A stretch of DNA of 64,000 nucleotides from Polynucleobacter necessarius (GTDB lineage: Bacteria; Pseudomonadota; Gammaproteobacteria; Burkholderiales; Burkholderiaceae). Position 1 is the stretch's first letter. Each line of letters opens with the position of its first letter. Position numbers and translations under genes: made by a program. The notes below the pieces were generated by a model. The model had not been told where the DNA came from. It saw nothing but the letters and a program-made list of their open reading frames with translations, and ran no database searches. The stretch is from the NCBI GenBank assembly GCA_900095165.1, contig LT606947.1:62001-126000 (forward strand), in the 5' to 3' direction. Below, piece by piece: positions 1 through 9,135 of this stretch.

Positions 1-1
1 C

Positions 2-832
2 GAGTACCCATTGCTTTCTGCGGTACATTCAGGGCTGAAGAGGACGGGGATGTATACCGGTAATATTGTGAATAATTCTGACGTTGAATATGTCTTCCCG
101 AACGCTTATACCAAAGTCAGTCGAGTAAATAACGTCTTTTTGCGTACCTCTCATTTGCGTATACATGGGCGCATGCAGAATAACTTTGCAAATGAATGTT
201 TCATGGATGAATTGGCTGCAACTGCATCCAAGGACCCAATTCAATTTCGACTGGCATATTTGAAAGATCCTCGGTCTATTGATGTGATTAATGCCGTTGC
301 AAAGAGTGCGAATTGGGAGATCCGCCCATCCCCTCAGAAAAAAGACTTCTGGAAATATCGCCAAGGGTAGGGGCTTTTCTTACGTCTGCTATCAAAATAA
401 TGTGACTTATGTGGCCATGATTGCTGATGTGGAGGTCAATAAAAAAACAGGTCACGTCAAGGTCACCAAGATTTATTGCAGCCATGATTGTGGAATGATA
501 GTGAATCCAGATGGTGCGATTAATCAAATTGATGGTGGTATTCATCAAACTGTGAGTCGTACGCTGATTGAGAATGTTACTTTTGATCATTCAAGGGTAA
601 CGAGCGTAGATTGGAATAGTTATCCAATTCTCAAATTCCCGGAGATTCCTGAAATCAAAACAATCTTGATTGATCGCCCAGAAGCTCCACCTTGGGGGGC
701 GGTGAAATGTCGGCTACGACTGTACCTGCAGCTATTTCTAACGCAATCTTTGATGCAGTAGGCATCAGAATGCGTACAGTGCCATTTACTGATAAAAGAG
801 TTTTAGAGGCCTTGAATAAAAAATCAAGCTAA
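2..832 (+). pseudogene. Aldehyde/xanthine dehydrogenase family molybdopterin subunit, C-terminal remnant
   Basis: The gene enters from before the window. Three reading frames together give the C-terminal part of a CoxL/isoquinoline-oxidoreductase-type large subunit, which binds the molybdopterin cofactor and hydroxylates aldehydes or N-heterocycles. The first frame runs to about 350 (ends at a stop at 368-370), the second from about 330 to 695, the third from about 705 to a stop at 830-832. The second frame has a typical segment with HDCGMIVNPD and then PPWGA; after a one-base shift in the G-rich stretch at 694-702 the catalytic-glutamate context GE-MSATTVPAAISNAIFDA follows. The small Fe-S subunit is not in the window. 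Two frameshifts make it a pseudogene. The exact substrate cannot be told. Confidence 0.8.
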
Positions 833-839
833 AAGAGTT

Positions 840-865
840 CATCTGCGGACCCGTTCCCGCAGATG
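840..865. terminator. Hairpin between two convergent pseudogenes
   Basis: A perfect 9-bp inverted repeat, CATCTGCGG (840-848) and CCGCAGATG (857-865), with an 8-base loop, lies between the convergent ends at 832 and 877. There is no clear T run on either side, so a bidirectional terminator is likely but not proven. Confidence 0.45.
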
Positions 866-876
866 AATACTTGCGC

Positions 877-1806
877 TTATCTTTGCAGCCCCTGAAGGGC
901 GCTCACTATATTGCTTGCTGCCGCTCTACCCATGTTGATGTGGGCATCGTTAGTAACGCCGCCAATATGAGGGCTAAGCAGAATCCTGGGATTCCCTTGG
1001 AATAGGTGGGGGTACTCATCGGTTCTACGGCAAAGCTATCTAGGGCAGCCATTGCAACAGTACCAAAAGAGACTGCATCTAATAATGCGGGTTCGTTAAT
1101 TAATCCGCCTCGAGCGGTATTGATGATGATTGCCCCAGGTTTACATTGGATTAGGGTGTCCTCTATTTAGCAGGTTTTTATTATCTGCTGTTAGTGGGCA
1201 GTGAAAAGAGATGGCATCAGATTTTTCCCAGATGGTCTTAATGGGTACTGAGTGAATGTAACTTGGCACATTCTTTGCAAAGGGGTCAAAACCAATAACG
1301 CGCATACCCATAGCATCACATATTTTTGCAAAGCGTTGGCCTATGGCGCCCAGGCCGATAATGCCAATGGTTTTTCCATTAAGTTCCAGTGTTTTAAATG
1401 TCGCCTTATCCCAGCGTCCAAAATGCATGCGCTTATTTAGGTGAATGATTGATTTTGCACAAGCCAATAGTAGGGCTAACGCATGTTCTGCGACTGCTGG
1501 GGCATTTGCACCAACAGCTGCCAGCACTTGGATGCCCCTCTTTTTAGCTGCATCCTGATCGATTGAATCTGTACCGCTGCCATGCTTTGAAATGACTTTT
1601 AGATTTGGTGCTAAATCCATCATTTCGGCTGTGAAGCTGCCATAACGAACAATGACGCCGATAGGGGGGTTATGGTATTGACAAAGCGCTAGAACGTCAG
1701 CTTCCTGAGGGGCTTTGCCGGCGTAAATAATTTCAAAGTCACTGAGTATTTTTATTGCTTGTTCCGCTAAATCAGCGCCAGTAACTAGTATTACCGGCTG
1801 CCTCAT
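877..1806 (-). pseudogene. D-isomer specific 2-hydroxyacid dehydrogenase (SerA-like), frameshifted
   Basis: This was an NAD-dependent D-2-hydroxyacid dehydrogenase, which interconverts 2-keto and 2-hydroxy acids. The intact N-terminal part (ATG at 1806) holds the Rossmann motif GIIGLGAIGQRFA and the HCPLT motif. The frame breaks near 1165 (it stops at 1141) and continues one base shifted as CKPGAIIINTARGG and ALLDA, then shifts again near 1020 before the active-site SPHIGG (His) segment; the stop is TAA at 877-879. Its start overlaps the stop of the rraA-like gene (ATGA, 1803-1806), so the two were translationally coupled. About 310 codons originally, near normal length for the family. Two frameshifts make a functional enzyme unlikely. 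Confidence 0.85.
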
Positions 1807-2486
1807 ATGGCTTCGCCCGCCTGAATAACGCCTGCATTTACTAGAGCGGCATTCAGCCAAGGTGCCGCTGTATCGCCCATTCGAATGGAGGCGATACGCT
1901 TTTCTTCAGCTTTCAATTTTTCTTTGGCTAGCGGTAAAAGAGATTCAATTTTGTCCCGCTCAACCACTACTACTCCATCAGCATCCGCCGTAATGAAGTC
2001 ACCTGGATGGATGGCAACATCACCAACTGAGATAGGGTGGCCAATTCGACCGCTGACTTGTTTTGTAGGGCCACTCGGATTGGCGCCAACAGAAAAAATA
2101 GAGAAATCGAGTTCTGCAAGTTCGAGTGTGTCACGAATAGCGCCATCGATGACGACTCCAGCAAACCCTAGTGTTATACAGGCGTTAATCATAATTACAC
2201 CCATGAGGGCGGCAGTCAAATCCCCTTTGCCATCAATTACCAGTACATCACCAGGTTTTGCTAGAGACATTGCGGCATGAATCATGAGGTTATCCCCTGC
2301 GCGCACCTCAACAGTAAAAGCTGGCCCAGCCATTTTCATGTGGGGTCTGAAAGCTGAAATGCGGCCATGCAATGCTCCCCTGCGGTCCGCTACATCGGCC
2401 AAAATTGCTGGCTGGTATATAGATGCTTTGCTAATAATTTCCTTACTCACGCGAGGAAAGTCTTTGATGATGTTTGGTGTTGACAT
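1803..2486 (-). CDS. RraA-family protein / HMG (CHA)-type aldolase
   Basis: A 227-residue RraA-like protein. The family includes 4-hydroxy-4-methyl-2-oxoglutarate/4-carboxy-4-hydroxy-2-oxoadipate aldolases, which split a dicarboxylic keto acid into pyruvate and oxaloacetate or pyruvate, and regulators of RNase E. The segments GDVLVIDGKGDLTAALMG and VIDGAIRDTLEL (the Arg-Asp pair binds substrate and metal) and the late DADGVVVV are seen. Its setting beside a hydroxyacid dehydrogenase, Bug receptors, a CitE-like lyase and an IclR regulator favours the aldolase role over RNase regulation. It starts 18 bp after the Bug gene on the same strand and overlaps the next gene by 4 bp, so an operon is likely. 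It looks intact although its downstream partner is broken. Confidence 0.85.
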   Translation of the reverse strand: MSTPNIIKDFPRVSKEIISKASIYQPAILADVADRRGALHGRISAFRPHMKMAGPAFTVEVRAGDNLMIHAAMSLAKPGDVLVIDGKGDLTAALMGVIMINACITLGFAGVVIDGAIRDTLELAELDFSIFSVGANPSGPTKQVSGRIGHPISVGDVAIHPGDFITADADGVVVVERDKIESLLPLAKEKLKAEEKRIASIRMGDTAAPWLNAALVNAGVIQAGEAI

Positions 2487-2504
2487 ATTCAGCTTTTATT
2501 TAAA

Positions 2505-3473
2505 TTAATCAATCTTGATATTGGCATCCTGGATAACACGCGCCCAACGAGCAGAATCTTTATTGAGCGAGGTTGTGAACTGTTCGGGAGTGCCGCCGAG
2601 AATCTCGCCGCCTTCACCCATCAACTTGGTTCGTACTTCAGGCATTTTGAGGATGTTGTTAATGTTGGTATTTAATTCTTTAATGATTTGTGGCGATGTT
2701 TTGGCCGGCGCCACAAATCCAAACCAAGTGATGGCTTCAAAGCCTGGCCATCCAGATTCTGCGATAGTTGGAGTCTTCGACAGTGAGGCGGAGCGCTTAA
2801 GTGAGGTCACTGCAATTGCACGTAAGCGACCATCTTTAATTTGCCCCATCGCGGTTGGAACTGACGATGCATAAATTTGAATTTGACCGCCAACAATGTC
2901 AGTGAGTGCTTGTGCGGAACCCTTATAAGGGATGTGTTGAAGATTGATTCCGGCAGTCTTTTGCAGTAATTCCATGCCAAGATGCGCAACCGTTCCATTG
3001 CCGGGAGAGCCATATGTAATTTGATCGGGCTTTGCTTTTGCAGCTGCCGCTATATCAGCAAATGTTTTAAAGGGAGAGTTTGCTGAAACAACAATCACTA
3101 ATGGTGAAGAGGCTACTAAAGCGATGGGACTTAAATCTCTCGCGGGCACATAGGGTAGCTTGGGGTAGAGGGTCGGATTAATGGCGAGGTTGCTAGTTTG
3201 GCCAAGCCCAATGGTGTAGCCATCTGCATTTGAATTAGCGACAGCTTCGATTCCTAAATTCCCGCCTGCTCCCGGTCTATTTTCCGGTACCACTGTCCAT
3301 TTGTAATTTTCAGAGAGTTTTTGTCCCACCGTCCTGGCAAAGATATCTGTGCCGCCGCCAGCAGGAAAAGGAATGATGATTTTGATTGCTTTGCTTGGAT
3401 ATTGTTGGGCAAAGGAGGGTACGCTGACGAATAGCAATAACAGGAGTGAGAAAAGGCAAGTAATTGATTTCAT
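2505..3473 (-). CDS. Bug family tripartite tricarboxylate transporter substrate-binding protein
   Basis: A 322-residue periplasmic solute receptor of the Bug/TctC family. It has a Sec signal peptide (hydrophobic core at residues 7-20, AFAQ-type cleavage site near 22-23), the conserved early motif IIIPFPAGGGTDIFAR and the later NRPGAGGNLG. Such receptors bind carboxylates and often work with TctAB-type permeases, none of which is in this window, or as orphan sensors. It is the first gene of a minus-strand operon with the rraA-like and hydroxyacid dehydrogenase genes, and is divergent from the iclR gene, whose candidate operator lies in the shared promoter region (3474-3585). The ligand is unknown; the neighbours suggest a branched C4-C6 hydroxy acid. 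The reading frame is intact. Confidence 0.9.
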   Translation of the reverse strand: MKSITCLFSLLLLLFVSVPSFAQQYPSKAIKIIIPFPAGGGTDIFARTVGQKLSENYKWTVVPENRPGAGGNLGIEAVANSNADGYTIGLGQTSNLAINPTLYPKLPYVPARDLSPIALVASSPLVIVVSANSPFKTFADIAAAAKAKPDQITYGSPGNGTVAHLGMELLQKTAGINLQHIPYKGSAQALTDIVGGQIQIYASSVPTAMGQIKDGRLRAIAVTSLKRSASLSKTPTIAESGWPGFEAITWFGFVAPAKTSPQIIKELNTNINNILKMPEVRTKLMGEGGEILGGTPEQFTTSLNKDSARWARVIQDANIKID

Positions 3474-3554
3474 TGTTTCCCCGTAGTTTGTAGAGACAAC
3501 TTTATTTATTTAGAAGCACTCAGACTGTATGATGGTGTTTCAAATAACACAATA

Positions 3555-3575
3555 TCGTTTCGTCTGGCGAAACGA
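3555..3575. promoter_or_regulatory. Inverted repeat in divergent promoter, candidate IclR operator
   Basis: A perfect 8-bp inverted repeat TCGTTTCG / CGAAACGA with a 5-base spacer lies between the divergent Bug gene and the iclR gene. IclR-family proteins bind palindromes of this size next to their own gene. The match is by position and symmetry only. Confidence 0.5.
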
Positions 3576-3585
3576 ATTCCAGCGT

Positions 3586-4373
3586 ATGAAAAAAATCATC
3601 AGCAATTTCAAGCCCAGCTTGAAGGCCAAGTCGGTGATTCTTCCACCGAGAATGTGGCTGCTGTTTTGAGGGCGTTCAATATCCTCGAGGTTTTTGGTGG
3701 AAATGATGTGCACCTACCCCTGGCTGAATTGAGCAGGCGAACGGGTATGAATAAAACTACAGCCTTGCGTATTGCGCGAACTTTGGCAAAAAAGCACTAC
3801 CTAGTTCAGAGGGAGGATGGCGACTGGCGGTTAGGTAGAGCTGCAGGATGGTTGGGGGCATGCTATCAAGCTACTTTTGATGTGCACGATATTGTTGAGT
3901 CAGTATTGCGGGAGCTTAGCATTCAGACGGGTGAGAGCGCGTCCTTTTATGTGCATGAAGGTGGGTTGCGGACTTGTTTAGTTCGTGTGAATGGTCCGCA
4001 AACAATTCGGCACCATGTTCGGGTAGGCATTGGTTTGCCACTTGAATTGGGCGCCCCAGGGAGGGTGATTTTGGCATTTTCTGGGGAGGAAGGTGAGCTC
4101 TACGAAACGATTCGTAAATGCGGGTTCCATTTATCTATGGGTGAGCGTGAAATTGAAGTTTCCAGTGTTTCTGCCCCAATTTTTGGTTTGAATTGGAGGT
4201 TGTTAGGTTCTATCTGTATTTCTGGACCAACTTCACGTCTCTCTAGGAGTCGATTGATGGATTTGGCGCAAACAATCATGTAAGCTGCTAATCAACTTTC
4301 GTACTCTCTAGCTGGAAATGCTAAATTGGCTAAAGTAAACTTGCCTGATTCCATTGCCACTTGGCATCCTTAA
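3586..4373 (+). pseudogene. IclR family transcriptional regulator, frameshifted at the start and cut short by a stop
   Basis: An IclR regulator: N-terminal winged helix (AELSRRTGMNKTTALRIA is the recognition region), then the ligand-binding domain (GAPGRVILAFSGEEGELY, REIEVSSVSAPIFGL). Two lesions are visible. The natural start ATG at 3586-3588 is followed by seven A; with eight A the ATG frame would join the HTH frame as MKKNHQQFQAQL. Without it only a GTG at 3654 could start the HTH frame, just before the helix-turn-helix. At the end, TAA at 4281-4283 interrupts a frame that continues as AANQLSYSLAGNAKLAKVN to TAA at 4371-4373, removing about 30 residues. It probably controlled the divergent Bug operon and the CitE-Bug-CoA transferase genes downstream. 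A shortened protein from GTG cannot be excluded. Confidence 0.75.
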
Positions 4374-4439
4374 GCACTCCCATGAAATGCGTTTAGTATC
4401 AGAAATAAAGTAAAACAAAAATAGTGATATCGGAGATTC

Positions 4440-5307
4440 ATGAGAAGCAAATTATTTGTTTCCGCCTCTAGACCTGAGCTATTTATTAAAGCTTTAGATG
4501 GTCAGGCAGATGGGCTATCTTTTGATCTTGAAGATTCAGTGCGCGAAGACAAGAAGCTAGAAATGCACTCGCAAAGTTTTGAGGTCTGATGAGGTTGCTG
4601 CTAGTGCTAAGGTGATGATTGTGCGCGTCAATCCGATGAATACGCCTTATTTCATGGATGATATTGTGTCTATAGTCGCTAGCGGTATCAAAGTGATAAA
4701 TATTCCGAAGGTAGAGAGTGTGCATATGCAGTGTCTGTTGCTGTTAAAGTTATTGAGGCGGCTGAACAACAACATAATCTGAATATAGATGGCCAATCGC
4801 CAGCTCGATTGTTGGTGAATATAGAGACCCCTAAGTCTCTCCGCTTGACGCATGAACTGGCAACAGCTGATGGCCGGGTCATGGGTTTGCAATTGGGGCT
4901 CGGAGATCTATTTGAGCCCTATGCCATTGACCGAGCTCAGGTGATAGCGGTACAGCAAGCCATGTTTGCCATGGCTATGGCAGCCCATGAGGCTGGGGTT
5001 GCTGCATTTGATGGCGCTTACGCAAATATTGCAAATCAAGCTGGATATAAGCAAGAGGCTCAGCTCTCACTTAGTTTTGGACATACAGGGAAAAGTTGTA
5101 TTCACCCCAGTCAAATTGATATTGCTAATTCAGTGTATCGGCCGAGTGATGAAGAAATCGCATTTGCAATCAAGGTCATAGAGGCTGAAAGAAGTGCGCA
5201 ATTCAATTGGCGCCTTTGTTGTGGATGGAAAAATGATTAATTCGTCATTTGCAAATCGAGCTCGATCTGTAGTTAATGTGGCGCAGCGACTTGGATTATT
5301 AAAATAA
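4440..5307 (+). pseudogene. CitE-like (HpcH/HpaI aldolase family) lyase, four frameshifts
   Basis: Reconstructed across frames this is a CitE-like protein of about 290 residues, in the family that splits malyl-CoA, citramalyl-CoA or related acyl-CoA thioesters with Mg2+. The N-terminus MRSKLFVSASRPEL and the FDLEDSV motif (metal ligand) are in the first frame. Later parts are RVNPMNTPYF, NIETPKSL, HELATADGRVMGLQLGLGDL (metal-binding region) and GKSCIHPSQI. The frame shifts near 4555, at the T4 run 4577-4580, near 4720 and near 5200; each can be explained by loss of one base. The final frame ends GLLK at TAA 5305-5307. Bug receptor and CoA transferase genes follow directly, which points to a CoA-dependent hydroxy-acid pathway. 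It cannot give a full protein. Confidence 0.85.
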
Positions 5308-5318
5308 AGAGAAAATCG

Positions 5319-6275
5319 ATGAAAAAATTATTTCTATTTCTGGCTGGATTATGTATCACTAGCATATTGCATGCTCAGTCAGCATACTCAACGAAGCCGA
5401 TTACTTTAGTTGTTCCATACCCAGTTGGTGGGTCGAATGATGTCTTTGCGAGATTAATAACCAAAAATTTAGGGGAGGTATTAAAGGTATCTTTCGTAGT
5501 GGATAATCGCCCCGGCGCCAGCGGAAGCACAGGAACGGCACAGGTCTCTAAGGCCGCACTAGATGGTTATACGCTCTTGGCCGTTTCATCGAGCATGACA
5601 ACCAATGCAGCCATTCAAACAAAAGCGAGTTTTGATCCCGTCACAGGCTTGACACCAATTGCCATATTGGCAAAAGAACCATTTATTGTTGCGGTTAATA
5701 ATGACTTTCCGGCAAAAAATCCTGTTGAGCTTATTGCATTGGTTAAGGCTAATCCAGGAAAGTTTAACTATGCCTCCTCAGGCACAGGAAGTAGCAATCA
5801 ATTCGCGACTGAATTACTCAAGGTCATGTCTGGGACTTTTGCCCTGCATATTCCATGTCGCGGTATGGCTCCGGCTACGACGGATTTGATTGGCGGTCAA
5901 ACACAAATTTTATTAGTCAACGGGCCCTCCTTGTTGCCTCAAGTTCGAAATGGTCGCATTCGTGCAATTGGAATTACGAGCTTGAAACCAAGTCCAATTG
6001 CACCGGATTTAATTCCGATGGCTACAGTAGTTCCAGGATATGAATTTGAATTATGGTGGGGAATTTTAGGTCCAGCTGGAATGCCTGCAGACATAGTCAA
6101 TCTCTTAAATCGGGAGATTAATAAGATTTTGAACTCACCTGATATCAAAGCGGCTTTATTGCGAGAGGGTGCTGAGGCTAACCCAGAAACCCCAGCACAA
6201 TTTGCGGCAAGGGTGAGTGGTGACATTGCTCGCTGGAAATCAGTTGCCAAGTGTCAAAATATTACGGCAGAGTAA
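5319..6275 (+). CDS. Bug family TTT substrate-binding protein
   Basis: A 318-residue secreted receptor of the Bug/TctC family, the second in this cluster. A signal peptide (KKLFLFLAGLCITSILHAQS, cleaved after HAQ or nearby) precedes the family motifs LVVPYPVGGSNDVFAR and NRPGASGSTGTAQVS. It lies 11 bp after the dead citE-like gene and 2 bp before the CoA transferase gene, so the three formed one transcription unit. Its divergence from the receptor at 2505-3473 suggests a different ligand, probably a C4-C5 dicarboxylate handled by the CoA transferase and lyase; this is inference. The frame is intact. Confidence 0.9.
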   Translation: MKKLFLFLAGLCITSILHAQSAYSTKPITLVVPYPVGGSNDVFARLITKNLGEVLKVSFVVDNRPGASGSTGTAQVSKAALDGYTLLAVSSSMTTNAAIQTKASFDPVTGLTPIAILAKEPFIVAVNNDFPAKNPVELIALVKANPGKFNYASSGTGSSNQFATELLKVMSGTFALHIPCRGMAPATTDLIGGQTQILLVNGPSLLPQVRNGRIRAIGITSLKPSPIAPDLIPMATVVPGYEFELWWGILGPAGMPADIVNLLNREINKILNSPDIKAALLREGAEANPETPAQFAARVSGDIARWKSVAKCQNITAE

Positions 6276-6277
6276 GC

Positions 6278-7426
6278 ATGTATTTTTCAAGTCAATTTTC
6301 ATCGGGCACTCATCGCGGCCCCTTGGAAGCCGTGAAAGTGCTAGATCTGAGCGCTTACATTGCTGAGCCTTATGACTGCTCTTTATTAGCCAATCAAGGT
6401 GCATGTGTTATCAAGGTTGAACCTCCGGCGGGGGATAATTTACGCAATTATCCATCCACGCTTTCTTCTGAAAGTCGGGCTTTTTTAGGGGTAAATCGAA
6501 GTAAGCTCGGCCTTGTTCTGGATTTGAAGACACCTGAAGGTCTTGATATTCTTTTTGAGCTGATTCAAGAGGCGGATGTACTTGTCCACAACTTTAGACC
6601 AAATGTTCCACCTAGACTTGGCATTGCATATGAGCAACTGGAGCAGTTAAATCCTCGTCTAATTTATTGTGCTATCACTGGATTTGGTGAAACTGGCCCC
6701 TTGAAAGATAAGGCTGGCTACGACCAAGTTTTACAGTCGATGACTGGAATGTGTGTGTTGCAGGGCAAGAAGGATGGTCCACCAGAAATTTTATATGGCT
6801 CCATTGTTGATTACTATGCTGCTTCAATGATATCGACGGGTGTTGTCTCGGCCCTGTATGAGCGAGAGAAGAGTGGAAAGGGTCAGTTTGTTGGCGTGTC
6901 GCTAATGAGAACTGCGTTGACGATGCAGTCAGCACGAATGATCTGGGCCGAAGATGAGTCTCGTAATGTTGGTCGAGATATGCGCTCAGGTGGAATCACT
7001 GGTATTCATCCGACCAAAGATGGGTATATCTATATCTCTGCGAATACACCACACTTTTGGAGTGCTCTTTGTGAAAAGGTCGGTTTATTTGAACTGGTAA
7101 ATGATCAGCGATTTGATAGTGTTAAGAAGCGAGCCGCTCAGGAGGGTGTCATAGTGCCGCTCTTAAGGAATGCTTTGAGCAAGAGGTCAGCTTTGGAGTG
7201 GAAGTCAATATTTGGTGAAGAAGTTCCCTGCTCAGCAGTCCGTCAAATAGAAGACATGTTTAATTTCCCTCAGGTATTAGCTGAGGAAATGATCGCTTCA
7301 TTTGAACATCCGATAGTGGGTAAATACAAGGGCTTTAAGCACCCTATTAAATTTGGCCGCACACCCGCTCCTGATCCATTTGCAGCGCCAATTTTGGGTC
7401 AGCATACCTCAAAAATCCTAGGATAA
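6278..7426 (+). CDS. CaiB/BaiF (class III) CoA transferase family protein
   Basis: A 382-residue CoA transferase of family III, which moves CoA between carboxylic acids. Seen are LSAYIAEPYDCSLLANQGACVIKVEPPAGD near the N-terminus (CoA-binding region) and the ITGFGETGPLKDKAGYDQVLQSMTG segment near residues 130-155, where the YD residues belong to the region that carries the acyl-anhydride aspartate. The ATG at 6278, 2 bp after the Bug gene stop, is preferred over an upstream in-frame GTG at 6251 that lies inside the Bug gene. It would have worked with the CitE-like lyase (activate a hydroxy dicarboxylate, then cleave it). It is now without an intact lyase partner here. The specific substrate is not known. 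Confidence 0.85.
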   Translation: MYFSSQFSSGTHRGPLEAVKVLDLSAYIAEPYDCSLLANQGACVIKVEPPAGDNLRNYPSTLSSESRAFLGVNRSKLGLVLDLKTPEGLDILFELIQEADVLVHNFRPNVPPRLGIAYEQLEQLNPRLIYCAITGFGETGPLKDKAGYDQVLQSMTGMCVLQGKKDGPPEILYGSIVDYYAASMISTGVVSALYEREKSGKGQFVGVSLMRTALTMQSARMIWAEDESRNVGRDMRSGGITGIHPTKDGYIYISANTPHFWSALCEKVGLFELVNDQRFDSVKKRAAQEGVIVPLLRNALSKRSALEWKSIFGEEVPCSAVRQIEDMFNFPQVLAEEMIASFEHPIVGKYKGFKHPIKFGRTPAPDPFAAPILGQHTSKILG

Positions 7427-7470
7427 TGGCAATACTCGGCCATTAATTTATTGCCACTTGGATGGTCGCA

Positions 7471-9015
7471 TTAAGAGCGAATCAAATAGTCAAATGCAGA
7501 CAGGGAGGCTTTTGCACCTTCGCCCATGGCAATAATGATTTGCTTGTAAGGCACGGTGGTGCAGTCGCCAGCAGCAAATACGCCCGGCATAGAGGTTTGA
7601 CCCTTAGCGTCAATTATGATTTCACCACGGGGTGATAAATCAATGACACCTTTGAGCCAATCGGTGTTTGGCAATAAACCAATTTGCACAAATATGCCTT
7701 CAAGTGTAATGTCATGCATCTGATTAGTGGCGCGATCTTCATAATTTAGCGTTGTCACTTTGCCATCAGCTCCCAACACTGCTTTGCTTAAAGCGTTGGT
7801 AATGATGGTGACGTTAGGCAGGCTGTTTAATTTCTTCTGCAAGACTGCATCGGCACGTAACTTAGTATCGAATTCAACTAAAGTGACATGGCTCACAATG
7901 CCTGCCAAATCAATTGCAGCCTCAACTCCAGAATTACCCCCACCGATGACTGCTACACGTTTGCCTTTGTAGAGTGGGCCATCACAATGAGGGCAGTAGG
8001 CTACGCCTTTACCGCGGTACTCTTGCTCGCCCGGTACATTCATTTCGCGCCAGCGTGCACCAGTACTTAAAATTACAGTTTTGCTTTTTAGGACTGCGCC
8101 ATTTTCTAGAGCGATGGAAATTTCATCACCAGTCTTGATTAAGCTCTTAGCGGTTTGTAAGTTCATGACATCAACGTCATATTCCTTCACGTGCTGCTCA
8201 AGCGCCATGACCAATTTTGGTCCTTCAGTCTCTTTAACCGAGATGAAGTTTTCAATGCCTACTGTATCAGCAACTTGACCACCAAAACGCTGAGCTATAA
8301 CACCAGTTCTGATGCCTTTTCTAGCTGAGTAGATTGCTGCTGAGGCGCCTGCTGGACCGCCACCAATAATGAGGGAGTCATAAGCAGCCTTAGCGCTTAA
8401 TTTTTCTGCATCACGGGCTGAAGAGTTGGTGTCCAATTTGGCGGCAATTTCTTCAACGCTCATACGGCCTTGGCCAAAGACTTCGCCATTCAGGATCACG
8501 GTAGGTACTACCATGATTTGGTATTGATCTACCAAGCCCTGGAAGAGGGCGCCATTAATCATTTCATGTTCAATATTCGGATTGAGGGCGGCCATGAGGT
8601 TCAGGGCCTGTACGACATCAGGGCAGTTGTGGCATGACAGGGAGATAAAAGTCTGAAAGCGCTTCTTGCCCTCCAATCCCTTAATGCTTTCGATGACGTC
8701 TTGTTCAACTTTAGGCGGGTAGCCGCTAGATTGCAGAATTGCCAAGATAAAAGAGGCCATCTCATGGCCCATTGGAAGACCGGAGAAGGCGATGCGAGCA
8801 ACTTCATCTACTTTGGCTACAGTAAAGCTAGGAATATTTTTGCTGTTACCCGAGGTCTTTACGATGATCTTGGTAGATTGCTCGGCAACTTCATTTAATA
8901 GCTCTAACATCTGGGCGGACTGGGTGCTGTCATCCAAAGTCGCTTCTAAGACAATCGGACTCTCAATCTTTTCAAAATAGGCCTTGAGCTGGGTCTTAAT
9001 GTTTGCATCCAGCAT
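7471..9015 (-). CDS. ahpF: Alkyl hydroperoxide reductase subunit F
   Basis: A 514-residue flavoprotein disulfide reductase that passes electrons from NADH to AhpC. The N-terminal thioredoxin-like domain (about 1-200) has the CHNC redox centre (Cys128, Cys131). The FAD-binding GGGPAGAS is at 218-225, the catalytic CPHC at 341-344, and the nucleotide-binding VIGGGNSG at about 357-364. Length and motif spacing match AhpF. It lies 120 bp downstream of ahpC on the same strand, and this gap holds two overlapping RNA hairpins that may set the AhpC:AhpF ratio. No lesion is seen. Confidence 0.97.
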   Translation of the reverse strand: MLDANIKTQLKAYFEKIESPIVLEATLDDSTQSAQMLELLNEVAEQSTKIIVKTSGNSKNIPSFTVAKVDEVARIAFSGLPMGHEMASFILAILQSSGYPPKVEQDVIESIKGLEGKKRFQTFISLSCHNCPDVVQALNLMAALNPNIEHEMINGALFQGLVDQYQIMVVPTVILNGEVFGQGRMSVEEIAAKLDTNSSARDAEKLSAKAAYDSLIIGGGPAGASAAIYSARKGIRTGVIAQRFGGQVADTVGIENFISVKETEGPKLVMALEQHVKEYDVDVMNLQTAKSLIKTGDEISIALENGAVLKSKTVILSTGARWREMNVPGEQEYRGKGVAYCPHCDGPLYKGKRVAVIGGGNSGVEAAIDLAGIVSHVTLVEFDTKLRADAVLQKKLNSLPNVTIITNALSKAVLGADGKVTTLNYEDRATNQMHDITLEGIFVQIGLLPNTDWLKGVIDLSPRGEIIIDAKGQTSMPGVFAAGDCTTVPYKQIIIAMGEGAKASLSAFDYLIRS

Positions 9016-9043
9016 GATGTGTTTCTTGGTATTTAATCTTGAT

Positions 9044-9104
9044 GAGTCTATTGGGCAGGGATTCTGCTTCTCATCCTGCCCAATAGACTCTCCGAAGAGA
9101 GTCT
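9044..9104 (-). promoter_or_regulatory. Two overlapping intergenic RNA hairpins between ahpC and ahpF
   Basis: In the ahpC-ahpF transcript the first stem is AGACTCTC-UUCG-GAGAGTCT (9104 to 9085), a perfect 8-bp stem closed by a C(UUCG)G tetraloop. The second is a perfect 16-bp stem formed by 9090-9075 and 9059-9044 with a 15-base loop. They share the GAGTCT bases at 9090-9085, so the full forms exclude each other. No T run follows either stem, so this is not a plain intrinsic terminator. An RNA-stability or processing element, or an attenuator, is possible. Confidence 0.6.
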
Positions 9105-9135
9105 ATGGATTGCTAGCTAAAGCTGACTTCGATTC

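Noticed and set aside
1885..2508. Plus-strand reading frames opposite the rraA-like gene
   Set aside because: Low-complexity Ser/Pro/Thr-rich translations typical of antisense shadows; the minus frame has clear family motifs.
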